Positions 1 to 7,859 of a DNA stretch of 12,500 nucleotides are shown piece by piece (positions within the stretch are counted from its first letter, which is position 1; every line of letters starts with the position of its first letter). Made by a program: the position numbers and the translations under genes. This stretch comes from Actinidia chinensis (taxonomy: Eukaryota > Streptophyta > Magnoliopsida > Ericales > Actinidiaceae), in NCBI GenBank assembly GCA_009663005.1, contig CM018907.1:8873622-8886121 (forward strand). Direction: 5' to 3'. The notes beneath the pieces are model-generated. The model made no database searches. It was not told the origin of the DNA and saw only the letters and a program-made list of their open reading frames with translations.

Positions 1-274
1 AACTTGTCTGATTTGGAAAGATTTTCACCTGGAACTTCAAGCGTGATGTGAATATCGTAGAAATCGATCAGCTATTATTATAAAGACAAATTGTAGATCT
101 TGAAGTCTCTTTTCAAACGCATCAAAAATAGCTCAAATCGGGATCGGAGTAAAAAGTTATAGCCAAAATACGAAGATATGAGAGCTTACAAATTGTCAGT
201 CTTCGCGGGACTCTCGCTGGAGCGAGTGTGCGATATGCAACGTCGAAAACAACGTTTTTAGGGTTTTGGACTAA

Positions 275-283
275 TATAAAAGG
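275..283 (+). promoter_or_regulatory. LTR TATA box (5' copy)
   Basis: TATAAAAGG follows a T-rich stretch and is conserved exactly in the 3' LTR at 4964-4972. In copia LTRs such a box sets the start of the genomic transcript, so the U3/R boundary would lie roughly 30 bases downstream. Confidence 0.7.
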
Positions 284-416
284 CCTAGAACAATTCTCTA
301 AAACCTAAGGAGAGCCGTCGTATCATTATACTGAAAGAAAAGTGTTCTCTACCTCCGAAGAGCTCAGAAACGATCTTAAACAAGATCTCATCAATCAGAT
401 TGAAGAATCAAAATTC

Positions 417-536
417 CTTGAAGGAGTTCAAGGTGTGAATCCTTTCTAAAGGGGATTGAACGGTGGAACCCGGAATCTTGAAGGAGTTCGAGGTGTGAAA
501 TCCGTTCTAAGGGCATCTGAACGGTGATAAGCACGG
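417..536 (+). repeat. 60-base tandem duplication inside the 5' LTR
   Basis: Two adjacent units (417-476 and 477-536) share the order cttgaaggagttc, aggtgtgaa, tctaa, gaacggtg. The same pair exists in the 3' LTR at about 5102-5161 and 5162-5220, so the duplication predates this insertion. It lies downstream of the TATA box, in the transcribed R/U5 part. Confidence 0.8.
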
Positions 537-558
537 AGACGGTGAATCGTGGATACGA

Positions 559-607
<49 letters not shown>

Positions 608-853
608 GAGTCTTGTAATCGTCTGACCTCGGGTTATAGTGCATGTCTTTTATCCGGAGAGTGGACACTTGGTTTTTTCTCCCATTCAAGGGTTTTTCAC
701 GGAAAAATTCTTGTGTTTCTTCTTGGTTGATTGATTTGTCTCTTTTTATGTTTGGATGTCAATATTGCTCATAGTCCCGTGATATCTTGATTAAATTTAT
801 ACTTTTTAGAATCCTAGGTTTATCCATAGAACCAACGGGCTAGTTTTTTCAAT

Positions 854-865
854 TGGTATCAGAGC
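854..865 (+). promoter_or_regulatory. Primer-binding site for initiator tRNA-Met
   Basis: TGGTATCAGAGC is the exact copia primer-binding site, complementary to the 3' end of plant initiator methionine tRNA. It starts two bases after the CA that closes the 5' LTR. Minus-strand DNA synthesis would start here. Confidence 0.96.
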
Positions 866-917
866 GGGACACTCAAATTTTAATTTTTGAAAGAGTGTGA
901 TCTTAATAGCTAAATCT

Positions 918-2720
918 ATGAATGTTTTTCACTAGAGAAGGTAGTTCTACGTTAGACCTGCCTTACTTGATGGAACCAACTATCCTATTGGGAAGCCAAA
1001 GATGAGAGCTTTTATTAATTCAATCGTTAACTTGTTTGCTTGCTGTAGTTAATGACTGGACTCCACCACAACCACAACTGAAACTGTAAACGGCTTTAAA
1101 TCAACCCCTTTGTGGGATAAAACTGATTTGATAGTTGTGGATGGAATAGAAAGCCATGAATGCCATCTTAACAGTTCCACAGTTGAGGAGTTTCGACGAA
1201 TCTCAAACTGTGAATCGCTAAAGAGGCATGGGATATTTTACAGATTACTCCATGAATGGTAGCACAACTGTAAAAATAGCCAAACTTCAGCGATTGACTA
1301 ACTGCTTTTGAAACCTCTGAGAATGGAAGACGATGAAAATTTTTTTATCAATTCTATTTTTAAACAATTAGTGACATCGCCAACTCAAGTTTCAATCTAG
1401 GTGAACAATTTCTCCATCTAAAATTGTTCGAAAATTTTGAGATCTTACCGGGAGATTTCAATCAAGGTTACACAAAGAAGAAAGTAAGGGATGTTGACTC
1501 CATAAAAGTAAAAAAGATTTAGTGGGTTCCTTATAACAAACTTTTGAAGCTAATTTTTGTCAAACTAAAAAGAACAAAATATTGCTTTGAATTCTATTAA
1601 GGAATGATATAATGAAGCTAGTGATGCGATATTGAAATCAGTTCCCGAAGATCTGGCTATTTTTATAAAAAAATTTAAGAACTTTTCAAAAGAAAAAAGA
1701 AGCAATCTTCTTCTATTGATAAAAAACAGAAAATCTTTGGCACGACAACAATTGTAAGGAAGTCCACTGTAAGTATGGTCAAAAACAATGTTTGATGTCC
1801 ATTGCTTTGGGCATATTGCTATGATTGTACAAACAAAAAGAAACCAAGGGAAACAAGATTTTCACTGTGACCTGGAGTGACTTTGAGAAGGAGAGGAATC
1901 AGACAGTGGTGATGATATTGAAATTACATGGCTTTTCATGACCTCTGTTTGATACAACAAAACATCACAAAGGCTTCCAGACCCTGAAAAAATCAATGAA
2001 TCCGATGATGTAGTTGGGTCTGTAGAGAAGAATCTATGATGAGATTAAGTGAGTTGCATCAAGCCTATATCAACTGTAGCACGGAGTCATACAATCTTGC
2101 CAATTCAAATGTGAAATTGGTAATAGATGAAAAGGCTTTGAAGAGGTTGATTCTTTAAAAAAGTTTAATAATGATACTCAAGTAAAATCAGCCAATTAAA
2201 AAAATCACCTGAACAACATTGGCTGACAAAGTGAGATTTCTCGATAAAGATGCATTTGATAGAGAGGGTTTTAAAAGGCTCTTGAAGATAGGTGCAAAAG
2301 CTTGAACGAACTTGCTAATGTGCAGCAGATCCTTCAAGAATTGATGCGGGCTCCAAAAGATTGATGAGATTTGGAACGCACAAAGGACCTCTTTGACATG
2401 ACAGGAATTGATCAAAGAGAAGGCAACGACAAGCTTTCCCAACTAGCAGTAATCCTTATTCTATTAAGACTCAAAGTACGTCTCATGCAAATATTGAGAT
2501 CAATGTCCTACTAAGTTGTTCCTAATGTCTCAATGTGGTGTTAAGGGTCATATTCGGTCCTCATTGTCCTAATTGAGACTAAGCATGTGCTGCTCAATTT
2601 TTACCTCTCGTGAAGGCCCACAACATCCGAGGTATTCAATCTCCAAATTTAATCCTAGTTGTCATCATTGTGGTTTATTTTGGTCACATTAGGCCATATT
2701 GTTTATAATTGATAGGGTCT
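918..2720 (+). pseudogene. gag: gag remnant of the Sirevirus-type element, many frameshifts
   Basis: Short stretches in all three + frames match Sirevirus-type Gag in the right order. First comes the N-terminal start (ATG at 918) with the tyrosine/tryptophan-rich motif near 970-1000. The UBN2-like capsid region follows (about 1140-1500). A broken CCHC zinc knuckle sits near 1765-1845. A lysine/leucine/glutamate-rich coiled-coil region covers about 2030-2440. A second CHHC-like zinc-binding motif lies near 2658-2705. Gag would form the virus-like particle and bind the RNA through the knuckles. Stops and one-base shifts interrupt it every few dozen codons and no frame stays open for long, so no working protein is made. 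The sequence stops resembling Gag around 2720 and pol does not follow. An 84-codon open frame on the - strand (2188-2442) is an antisense artefact of the coiled-coil part. Confidence 0.8.
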
Positions 2721-2850
2721 CTAGTTCTCATACTTAAATCAACCAGGATTATACGTCACCCCTCATGAGTTTTATTTGACAAATCCTAAGGTTGACTATT
2801 ATGTGGGTGAGAAAATTAGATTTGGAATCTTGAGAGCCCGAGAAGAGTGA
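2721..2850 (+). other. Unassigned interior sequence after gag
   Basis: This short link runs between the last gag-like motif and the first purine-rich tract. It has no open frame or match I recognise, and is probably the decayed gag end or a deletion junction where pol was lost. Confidence 0.4.
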
Positions 2851-3000
2851 AGGGGGGGAGGGGAGGGTAGGCGCACGGCGGGGCGAGAGGAGATACAGGG
2901 GGTAGATCGGAGGGGAGAGGGATGGACGTGGGGGGGAGGTAAGAGAAAGGTGGGAGAGGAGGGAAGGGGAAGGGGGGAGAGGGGGGTCGTTAGGGGAAAA
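2851..3000 (+). repeat. Purine-rich G/A low-complexity tract 1
   Basis: About 150 bases consist almost only of G and A on the + strand, with repeated runs of four to seven G and very few pyrimidines. Both edges are abrupt against AT-rich flanks. There is no clean repeat unit. The many G runs could form G-quadruplexes in DNA or in a + strand transcript. Confidence 0.8.
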
Positions 3001-3142
3001 AATGGTACTAAGAAAGTTGTAGGGAAAACCTTGTTAAGTAACGGCTATTTGTGACAGTCCTAGGATATTTGTGTTTCAGCTTATTTTTATTCCTCCTAGG
3101 TCTATGATCAAGTTTGTATATATATTTTTTTTTCATTTATTT
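3001..3142 (+). other. Interior noncoding sequence of the retrotransposon
   Basis: AT-rich link with a short TA run near 3116-3124 and a T run near 3125-3133. I see no gene. Confidence 0.45.
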
Positions 3143-3216
3143 TGTTTGAGTTATTAAAAAAAATATCAAAAGTTTATTTTCTTGTTTGAGTATTTAAAAA
3201 AAAAATACCAAAAGAT
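3143..3216 (+). repeat. Two AT-rich direct repeats of about 35 bases
   Basis: The unit ttgtttgagt, then a run of A, then at(a)ccaaaag occurs at about 3143-3175 and again at about 3181-3215. Similar A-rich, caaaag-type motifs are familiar from the noncoding region after pol in Sirevirus elements, which suggests that this is already past the pol position. Confidence 0.6.
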
Positions 3217-3245
3217 GTGCTTTTGTCTAATTTGGTTGTTTTAAG

Positions 3246-3425
3246 TAGGGGGGGGTAGTTGATTTGAAGGAGAGAGGTAAAGGTGGGGGGGGCTGATGCA
3301 TATATACGGAGGAGTGGGTACGAGAAGGAAGGGTGGGACAAAGGCGGAGTGCACAGTGGTTGTGAGTAAAGGGAGATAGGAGAAAGGGGAGAGAGGAGGA
3401 AGGAGGTGGCATTTAGGAAGTGGTG
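3246..3425 (+). repeat. Purine-rich G/A low-complexity tract 2
   Basis: This second stretch is strongly biased to G and A on the + strand, about 245 bases after the first ends. It is broken by a short AT island (3295-3308). Three overlapping - strand open frames (between 3174 and 3494) exist only because CT-rich DNA rarely forms stop codons; their serine/proline/leucine products are not real proteins. Confidence 0.75.
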
Positions 3426-4515
3426 GGTGCAAGTCATTGACTTAAAATATTCTCCATGTGTTATTTGATGCAATGGCTTGTTTAAGATTGACATCTTTGT
3501 GTTTCTTGATTACTTCAACACAAACCTAATGAGTCAATAGTTTTTAAGTGACATTATCATACTTCGTGATTCATGTTCAAAAAGATGCATGCCTCATGAA
3601 ATCTCTTAGAATATAGAGTCCACATTGTTGTGATCTTTTTGCAAACTTTATAATTGCTGATCTCTCATGTAAATAACAATCTAGAATGACCGTGAACATG
3701 TATCCTCTCTTGAACGAAAATTTTTTTCTATTTGGATTGGAAAGGGCTACCTGTGAGTATGAAAAGCTACCTATGTTATGTGACAAAAGGAGATGGCTAC
3801 CTGCTCACATGTGGAATCCACCATCCTCAAATGGTTATTAATGCCTCTATGTTGAAAAATTTGGAGAGATAAGAGGTTGGAATATTAAAAGTTTAATGGT
3901 GAAAAATGTTAAAAAAAAAATGATTGGGATAGCATGAGTGGGTTGACTTCTGTTTCAATGATTAAGAGAGATCCCATTATGAACTCAGCCTGGATCTTGT
4001 CTAGGGTCTATATTCTCGTTGATCTCTTAGAGTACTTGCATTCATCATACATTGTCATGGATATTCTTCTAGATCACTTTTATGACTAATTGTTCTCATG
4101 TTTGTGTGATTTTGAACATGTTTGATGTTGATTTTTTTTCATCCTACGTTCATCATGAGATTCATGGGTTATATTTTGTGTTTTCGATGATAACGCATAC
4201 TGAGGTTAAACGTTGAGGGGGCATAAAATTTATGTGCTTATAACTATTTTAGAAGGAGAACGCATTAAGGGAGAGACGTTATACTCATATGTTAATTCTC
4301 GCGCTTTCTTTGTCAATTGTTCCAAAAGGGGGAGAGTCGTCTTGTTATTCTTAATTTTATATTGTTTTTATTCTCTCTTGACTTGATCGGTTGGTTTGTT
4401 TTCTTATCATATATGCAGGAATGGATGTGATACTTGTGATTGGGGGATGCATAATTATAATTTTATTTCATGTAATGTAATGATTCTAGTATAGAGTTTT
4501 AGTCACTAAATTTCC
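3426..4515 (+). other. 3' noncoding region of the retrotransposon
   Basis: No open frame of note is present. The stretch resembles the long noncoding block before the 3' LTR in Sirevirus-type elements. It holds three copies of gctacct within about 55 bases (3746-3800). Several purine runs resemble spare polypurine tracts: near 4214-4221, 4267-4276, 4324-4336 and 4439-4446. A 69-codon - strand open frame (3577-3786) shows no recognisable protein and is taken as chance. Confidence 0.6.
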
Positions 4516-4524
4516 AGGGGGAGA
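4516..4524 (+). promoter_or_regulatory. Polypurine tract (plus-strand primer)
   Basis: The purine run agggggaga ends one base before the TG that opens the 3' LTR. This is the normal place and form of the RNase H-resistant primer for plus-strand synthesis in this lineage. Confidence 0.9.
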
Positions 4525-4963
4525 TTGTAAGGTTGTGTAATTGCGAGATTTCGTGACCGTTTGTCTTTAATATAGTGGGAGTTGATTTATCAATCACAGC
4601 ATTTGAGATGTTTATCAAGCATTCGGAAAGCATTCAAAGGTTTTCAAGGCATATTTATGCAAGCTCGTGCTAAGAGAAACTTGTATGATTTGGAAGATTT
4701 TCACCTGTAACTTTCAAGCTTGAATTTTGACTATCCTTAGAAATCGATTCAGCTAATTATTATTAAAGACAAAATTGTAGATCTTGAAGTCCTTCCTTTT
4801 TCAACGCATCAAAAAATCACTCAATCGGATATCGGAGTAACAGGTTATAGCCAATACAAGATGCTGAAGCTTACAATTGTCACAGTCTCCGCGGGACTCT
4901 CTCTGGAGTGAGATGTGCGACTCTGCAACGTCGAAAACAGCGTTTTTTAGGGTTTTGGACTGA

Positions 4964-4972
4964 TATAAAAGG
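4964..4972 (+). promoter_or_regulatory. LTR TATA box (3' copy)
   Basis: TATAAAAGG is identical to the box in the 5' LTR. In this LTR it could drive read-out transcription to the right, into 5532 and beyond. Confidence 0.65.
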
Positions 4973-5101
4973 CCTAGAACACTTTCTAAGACCTAAGGAG
5001 AGCCGCCGTTATTATACTGAAAAGAAAAAGTGTTCCTCTCCTTCGAAAGCTCGAAAATAATCTAACAAGACTTTCATCAATCATATTGAAGAATTCAAAT
5101 C

Positions 5102-5220
5102 CTTGAACGAGTTTCAGGTGTGTGAAATCCGTTCTAAGGGAATTGAAACGGTGAACCGAAATCCGTGAGGATTCAAGGTGTGAACTCTGTCTAAGGGGAT
5201 CTGACGGTGATCAAGCACGG
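5102..5220 (+). repeat. 60-base tandem duplication inside the 3' LTR
   Basis: This is the counterpart of the pair at 417-536. Its units run from about 5102 to 5161 and 5162 to 5220, and each has collected its own small indels. Confidence 0.75.
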
Positions 5221-5268
5221 AGACGGTTAATCGTGGATACGAGTTAGATCTACACAATCATAGATCAT

Positions 5269-5301
<33 letters not shown>

Positions 5302-5531
5302 TCGTCTGAACCTCGAGTTATAGTGCTGATCTTTTTCCGGAAGTGGACACGTGTTTTTTCTCCCATTCAAGGTTCCACGGTAAAAATTCTTGTGTTTCTT
5401 CTTGGTTGATTGATTGCATCTTTTTTATTTTTGGATGGTTCAATATTGGCTCATAGTCGTGATATCTTGATTAAATCTTATAACTTTTTAGAATCCTAGG
5501 TTATCCTAGACCCCGGCTAGGTTTTTGTTCA

Positions 5532-6017
5532 AATTCTAATAGTAAATGACTAGGGAAAATCAAGTCTAAAGTCATAGAATTAAGAAAATTATCAAACATA
5601 ATAAAAAAAAAAGATTTGAGTTAAAGCTCAAATTCAGAATCTAGCTCAAATCGGAATTAAATTGAATAAAATATTGGCAAGTCAAATATTTTTTAAAACG
5701 GTAAATTTACCAATTTAAAGTCCAAAAAATAAAATTTGGCCAAAATCCGACTTTTATCACGGCAAAAATGAGTATTAATCATTAGATCATTTTTTTCATC
5801 AAATATAAATAAACCCGACCCAAAATTCTAATACTCAAAAGTTCTCCAAATTACTATTTTGTCTTTAAACGGTCAAACACTTCCATAAAAGCACAATCAA
5901 CTAGTATTGCATCAATAAGTCACATAGTTATTATTTAAGTTAAAAGGAAAGAGAATGTAGAGCGATGAAAAGGCAAATCCTAATCAAGCATGAAACATGA
6001 GCAGCTAGAATATCTTC
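5532..6017. other. AT-rich intergenic DNA, nothing recognised
   Basis: Rich in A on the + strand with short A runs. I find no coding frame, RNA gene or bounded repeat. Confidence 0.5.
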
Positions 6018-6020
6018 TTA

Positions 6021-6531
6021 GGGCATGTTTGGCTGAAGGATAAGGGGGCCAGATAACTTTTTCTATATTCAGCGGTCGGATGGTAAAAAGTCGCCCAAAT
6101 AACTTTTTTCCATAGCGGGAGGATAGATGCGGATAATTCATGGATGACTCTCACCCTAGTTAAAAGTTATCCGGGAGAATAAGGGTGGGGGATAAGGAAG
6201 AAAATATATATATAAAGAAACAAAATATAAAATGGGGATAACTTTTATAAAAGGGGATAACTTTTAAGTTTTGTTTGGATACTTTTTAAAATTGGTAGAT
6301 AAGGATGGGAATAAGGAAGAAAATATAGAAAGAGAAACAAAATGTAAAATATCTAGATATTAAAAATATATATATATATATATATAATATTATATATAAA
6401 TATCTATATCTATATCTATATCTTTATATAGAATATTTATATATGTATATATATTTTTACTATCTAGATATTTTATTTTGTTCTTATATATATAACAACA
6501 ACTCAAAGTTATCCGGCAGCCAAACGACCCC
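6021..6531. mobile_element. Tourist-like (PIF/Harbinger) MITE
   Basis: The ends form an imperfect 24-base terminal inverted repeat: gggcatgtttggctg... at 6021 against the complement of ...cagccaaacgacccc at 6531, with 18 of 24 positions matching. A TTA directly flanks each side (6018-6020 and 6532-6534), the usual target duplication of PIF/Harbinger elements. At 511 bases with no transposase, the element depended on an autonomous relative. Inside are a direct repeat (about 6179-6233 and 6299-6350), an inverted repeat (6333-6359 with 6461-6484) and a TA-rich core. Confidence 0.85.
6365..6456. repeat. TA and TATATC simple repeats
   Basis: A run of alternating T and A (about 6366-6386) is followed by about four copies of a tatatc hexamer (about 6400-6423) and more TA-rich sequence. 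It forms the loop between the inner inverted repeats of the MITE. Confidence 0.85.
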
Positions 6532-6534
6532 TTA

Positions 6535-7429
6535 ATGTATAGAAGAAACCCTAATCAAGTAAGTTTTGAGTTTTTTATATTTTTTTAAGATTTTTTTAGG
6601 TTTGATTCAATATTGTATAACATTGATATACTTTTGTTTGTTGAATTAAATTAATTTCCTTTATGTAGCATTTGTGTTTGGTTTTTACGATTTCAAAGGC
6701 AAGGTTAGAGAATCTTATTATTTTGTAATGCAAATTTGAGTAGTACAGCCCTATTTTTTGGTGATCAAAATAAATAAAAGTAAAAAATACGATTTGGCGG
6801 AGCGAGCGTTTAAGGTTTCAGCCTTTCACTTGTTTTGCACGTACCCATGGGCTTCAAGCTAACGTTTAATTTGTGTGTCAACTTCAAAGCTTAATCATTA
6901 AACCAGCCTTTTCATTTTTGTATAAGACAACACTGGAAAGGATGTTTGGTAAAACGGAATTTATAATATTATAATTGTTTATTAAAAATAAAATAAAATA
7001 AAATTTTAAAAATTAATTACTTTTATTTTATAAGCAGAAGCGAGGCTGAAGAAAAAGATAAGCCAAACATTCTGAAATAACTTCTAAGATAGAAACAATA
7101 AAAATTACAACTTATAAGTTATGCCAAATATGCACGAAGTGATGAATGGACCCTAAAATAAATAAAAACAAAATAAATTAATGTGGTCTCAGCCTTAATT
7201 AGTTAGGTTAATATAATGGAAGTAGGCCTCGGATCATCCCAATACCACCTTGTAGGAGCACTGATACGTTGAAATTGTAGCGCAATCACATTTATATGGA
7301 ACATATCGCCAAAATGTATGCATTTGATTTCACCGCAACCACCAAATAATTACTCTTATATATTGATTGGATAATCTAATCCCAAAGGGAGGGAGAAAGG
7401 GGGAAGGGTTATAAAATCCTGGACTAGCA
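6535..7429. other. AT-rich intergenic DNA downstream of the host gene
   Basis: No coding frame is supported. The only structure I see is a weak MITE candidate (listed separately) and A/T-rich low-complexity stretches such as the aaaat repeats near 6986-7005. The stretch from about 7200 may still belong to the transcript of the - strand gene; its polyadenylation site could not be placed. Confidence 0.45.
6939..7130. mobile_element. Possible hAT-like MITE, boundaries uncertain
   Basis: ggatgtttggtaaaac near 6941 faces two possible right ends that carry the complementary gccaaa motif: near 7060-7076 and near 7121-7130. TTTGGTA/GCCAAA ends and an AT-rich core are common in short plant hAT-like elements. 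No clear target duplication was found, so this is only a candidate. Confidence 0.25.
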
Positions 7430-7724
7430 ATCACTGGAATATCAAGCAGCACAGCCCATTACATCTATGGTACAAAGTTTTGTTCACTACAGTGCAAAGA
7501 CATCCACCAAATAGTAGTATTTAAAAACAAATGCTGCCATACCAACCGAGACACCCCAAAAGTCCAAAGTTTCTTTGTCTAGATATTAATTAAATTCGAA
7601 TAGGAGGGGCTTCGAGAGACACGGACGGCTTTGCCTCCACAAATTCATGTTCTAATGCGTGCGTGCGTGCATTTTGACAAATGAAAACTCTAGGCTACAA
7701 AAGGCAAAATTACAGCTTCCTCTT
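7430..7724 (-). other. Probable 3' untranslated region of the Aha1-domain gene
   Basis: Sequence directly after the stop codon on the - strand. It has more balanced base composition than the AT-rich DNA beyond and includes a short (TGCG) repeat at 7658-7671. No canonical polyadenylation signal was located with certainty, so the left edge is a guess. Confidence 0.4.
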
Positions 7725-7859
7725 TCACCTATCTTTTAGTTCCTGTTCAAGCTGAAGCAACATTTCACGCACAGGCTGTAAAAACAGTTTCAAATCCTGG
7801 CTGATTTTAAGCTTATCTTGACGCCCAAGATCTTTCTCTTCATTCAGCCTCACTTCAAA
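7725..7859 (-). CDS. Last exon of the Aha1-domain gene
   Basis: After acceptor TTGTAG the exon encodes 44 residues and ends with TGA at 7725-7727. It starts FEVRLNEEKDLG, continues with a basic amphipathic segment and ends LLQLEQELKDR, matching the last strand and closing helix of the Aha1_N domain. This exon is fully open and has no visible fault, unlike the two exons before it. Confidence 0.8.
   Translation of the reverse strand, partial: FEVRLNEEKDLGRQDKLKISQDLKLFLQPVREMLLQLEQELKDR

Larger units (their letters stand above)
1..851 (+). repeat. 5' LTR (truncated by window edge)
   Basis: This stretch aligns along its whole length with 4678-5531, with many single-base insertions and deletions. 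It ends in CA at 850-851, two bases before the primer-binding site. The first part of the LTR (equivalent of 4526-4677) is beyond the left edge. It contains a TATA box, an internal 60-base tandem duplication and a six-base-arm palindrome at 213-226. Confidence 0.92.
1..5531 (+). mobile_element. Degraded Ty1/copia retrotransposon, Sirevirus type, pol-less
   Basis: The order LTR, tRNA-Met primer-binding site, gag remnant, noncoding 3' region, polypurine tract, LTR defines a copia element reading left to right. The left end lies outside the window: the 5' LTR lacks about 150 bases that are present in the 3' LTR. The interior (852-4525) is about 3.7 kb, short for the lineage, and I find no trace of protease, integrase, reverse transcriptase or RNase H. 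Assignment to the Sirevirus (SIRE/Maximus) group rests on gag similarity, long LTRs of about 1 kb, a long noncoding stretch before the 3' LTR and the typical polypurine tract. The bases after the 3' LTR (5532-5536, aattc) would be the target duplication, but its partner is outside the window. The element could move only with enzymes from a relative, and most likely is dead. Confidence 0.9.
4526..5531 (+). repeat. 3' LTR (complete, 1006 bases)
   Basis: It opens with TGTAAGG next to the polypurine tract and closes with CA at 5530-5531. Its last 854 bases match the 5' LTR at 1-851. It contains the TATA box at 4964-4972 and the tandem pair at about 5102-5220. Differences from the 5' copy are mostly one-base gaps, often at short homopolymers. 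The palindrome at 213-226 of the 5' copy is degraded in this copy. Confidence 0.93.

Noticed and set aside
2188..2442. 84-codon - strand open frame
   Set aside because: It is antisense to the coiled-coil part of the gag remnant on the + strand.
3174..3494. Three overlapping - strand open frames rich in serine, proline and leucine
   Set aside because: They lie on the CT strand of a purine-rich tract, where stop codons are rare by composition. The products have no domain and the frames overlap each other.
3577..3786. 69-codon - strand open frame
   Set aside because: It lies within the retrotransposon's 3' noncoding block and shows no recognisable protein.
7658..7671. (TGCG) microsatellite
   Set aside because: Only about three units; too short to matter.
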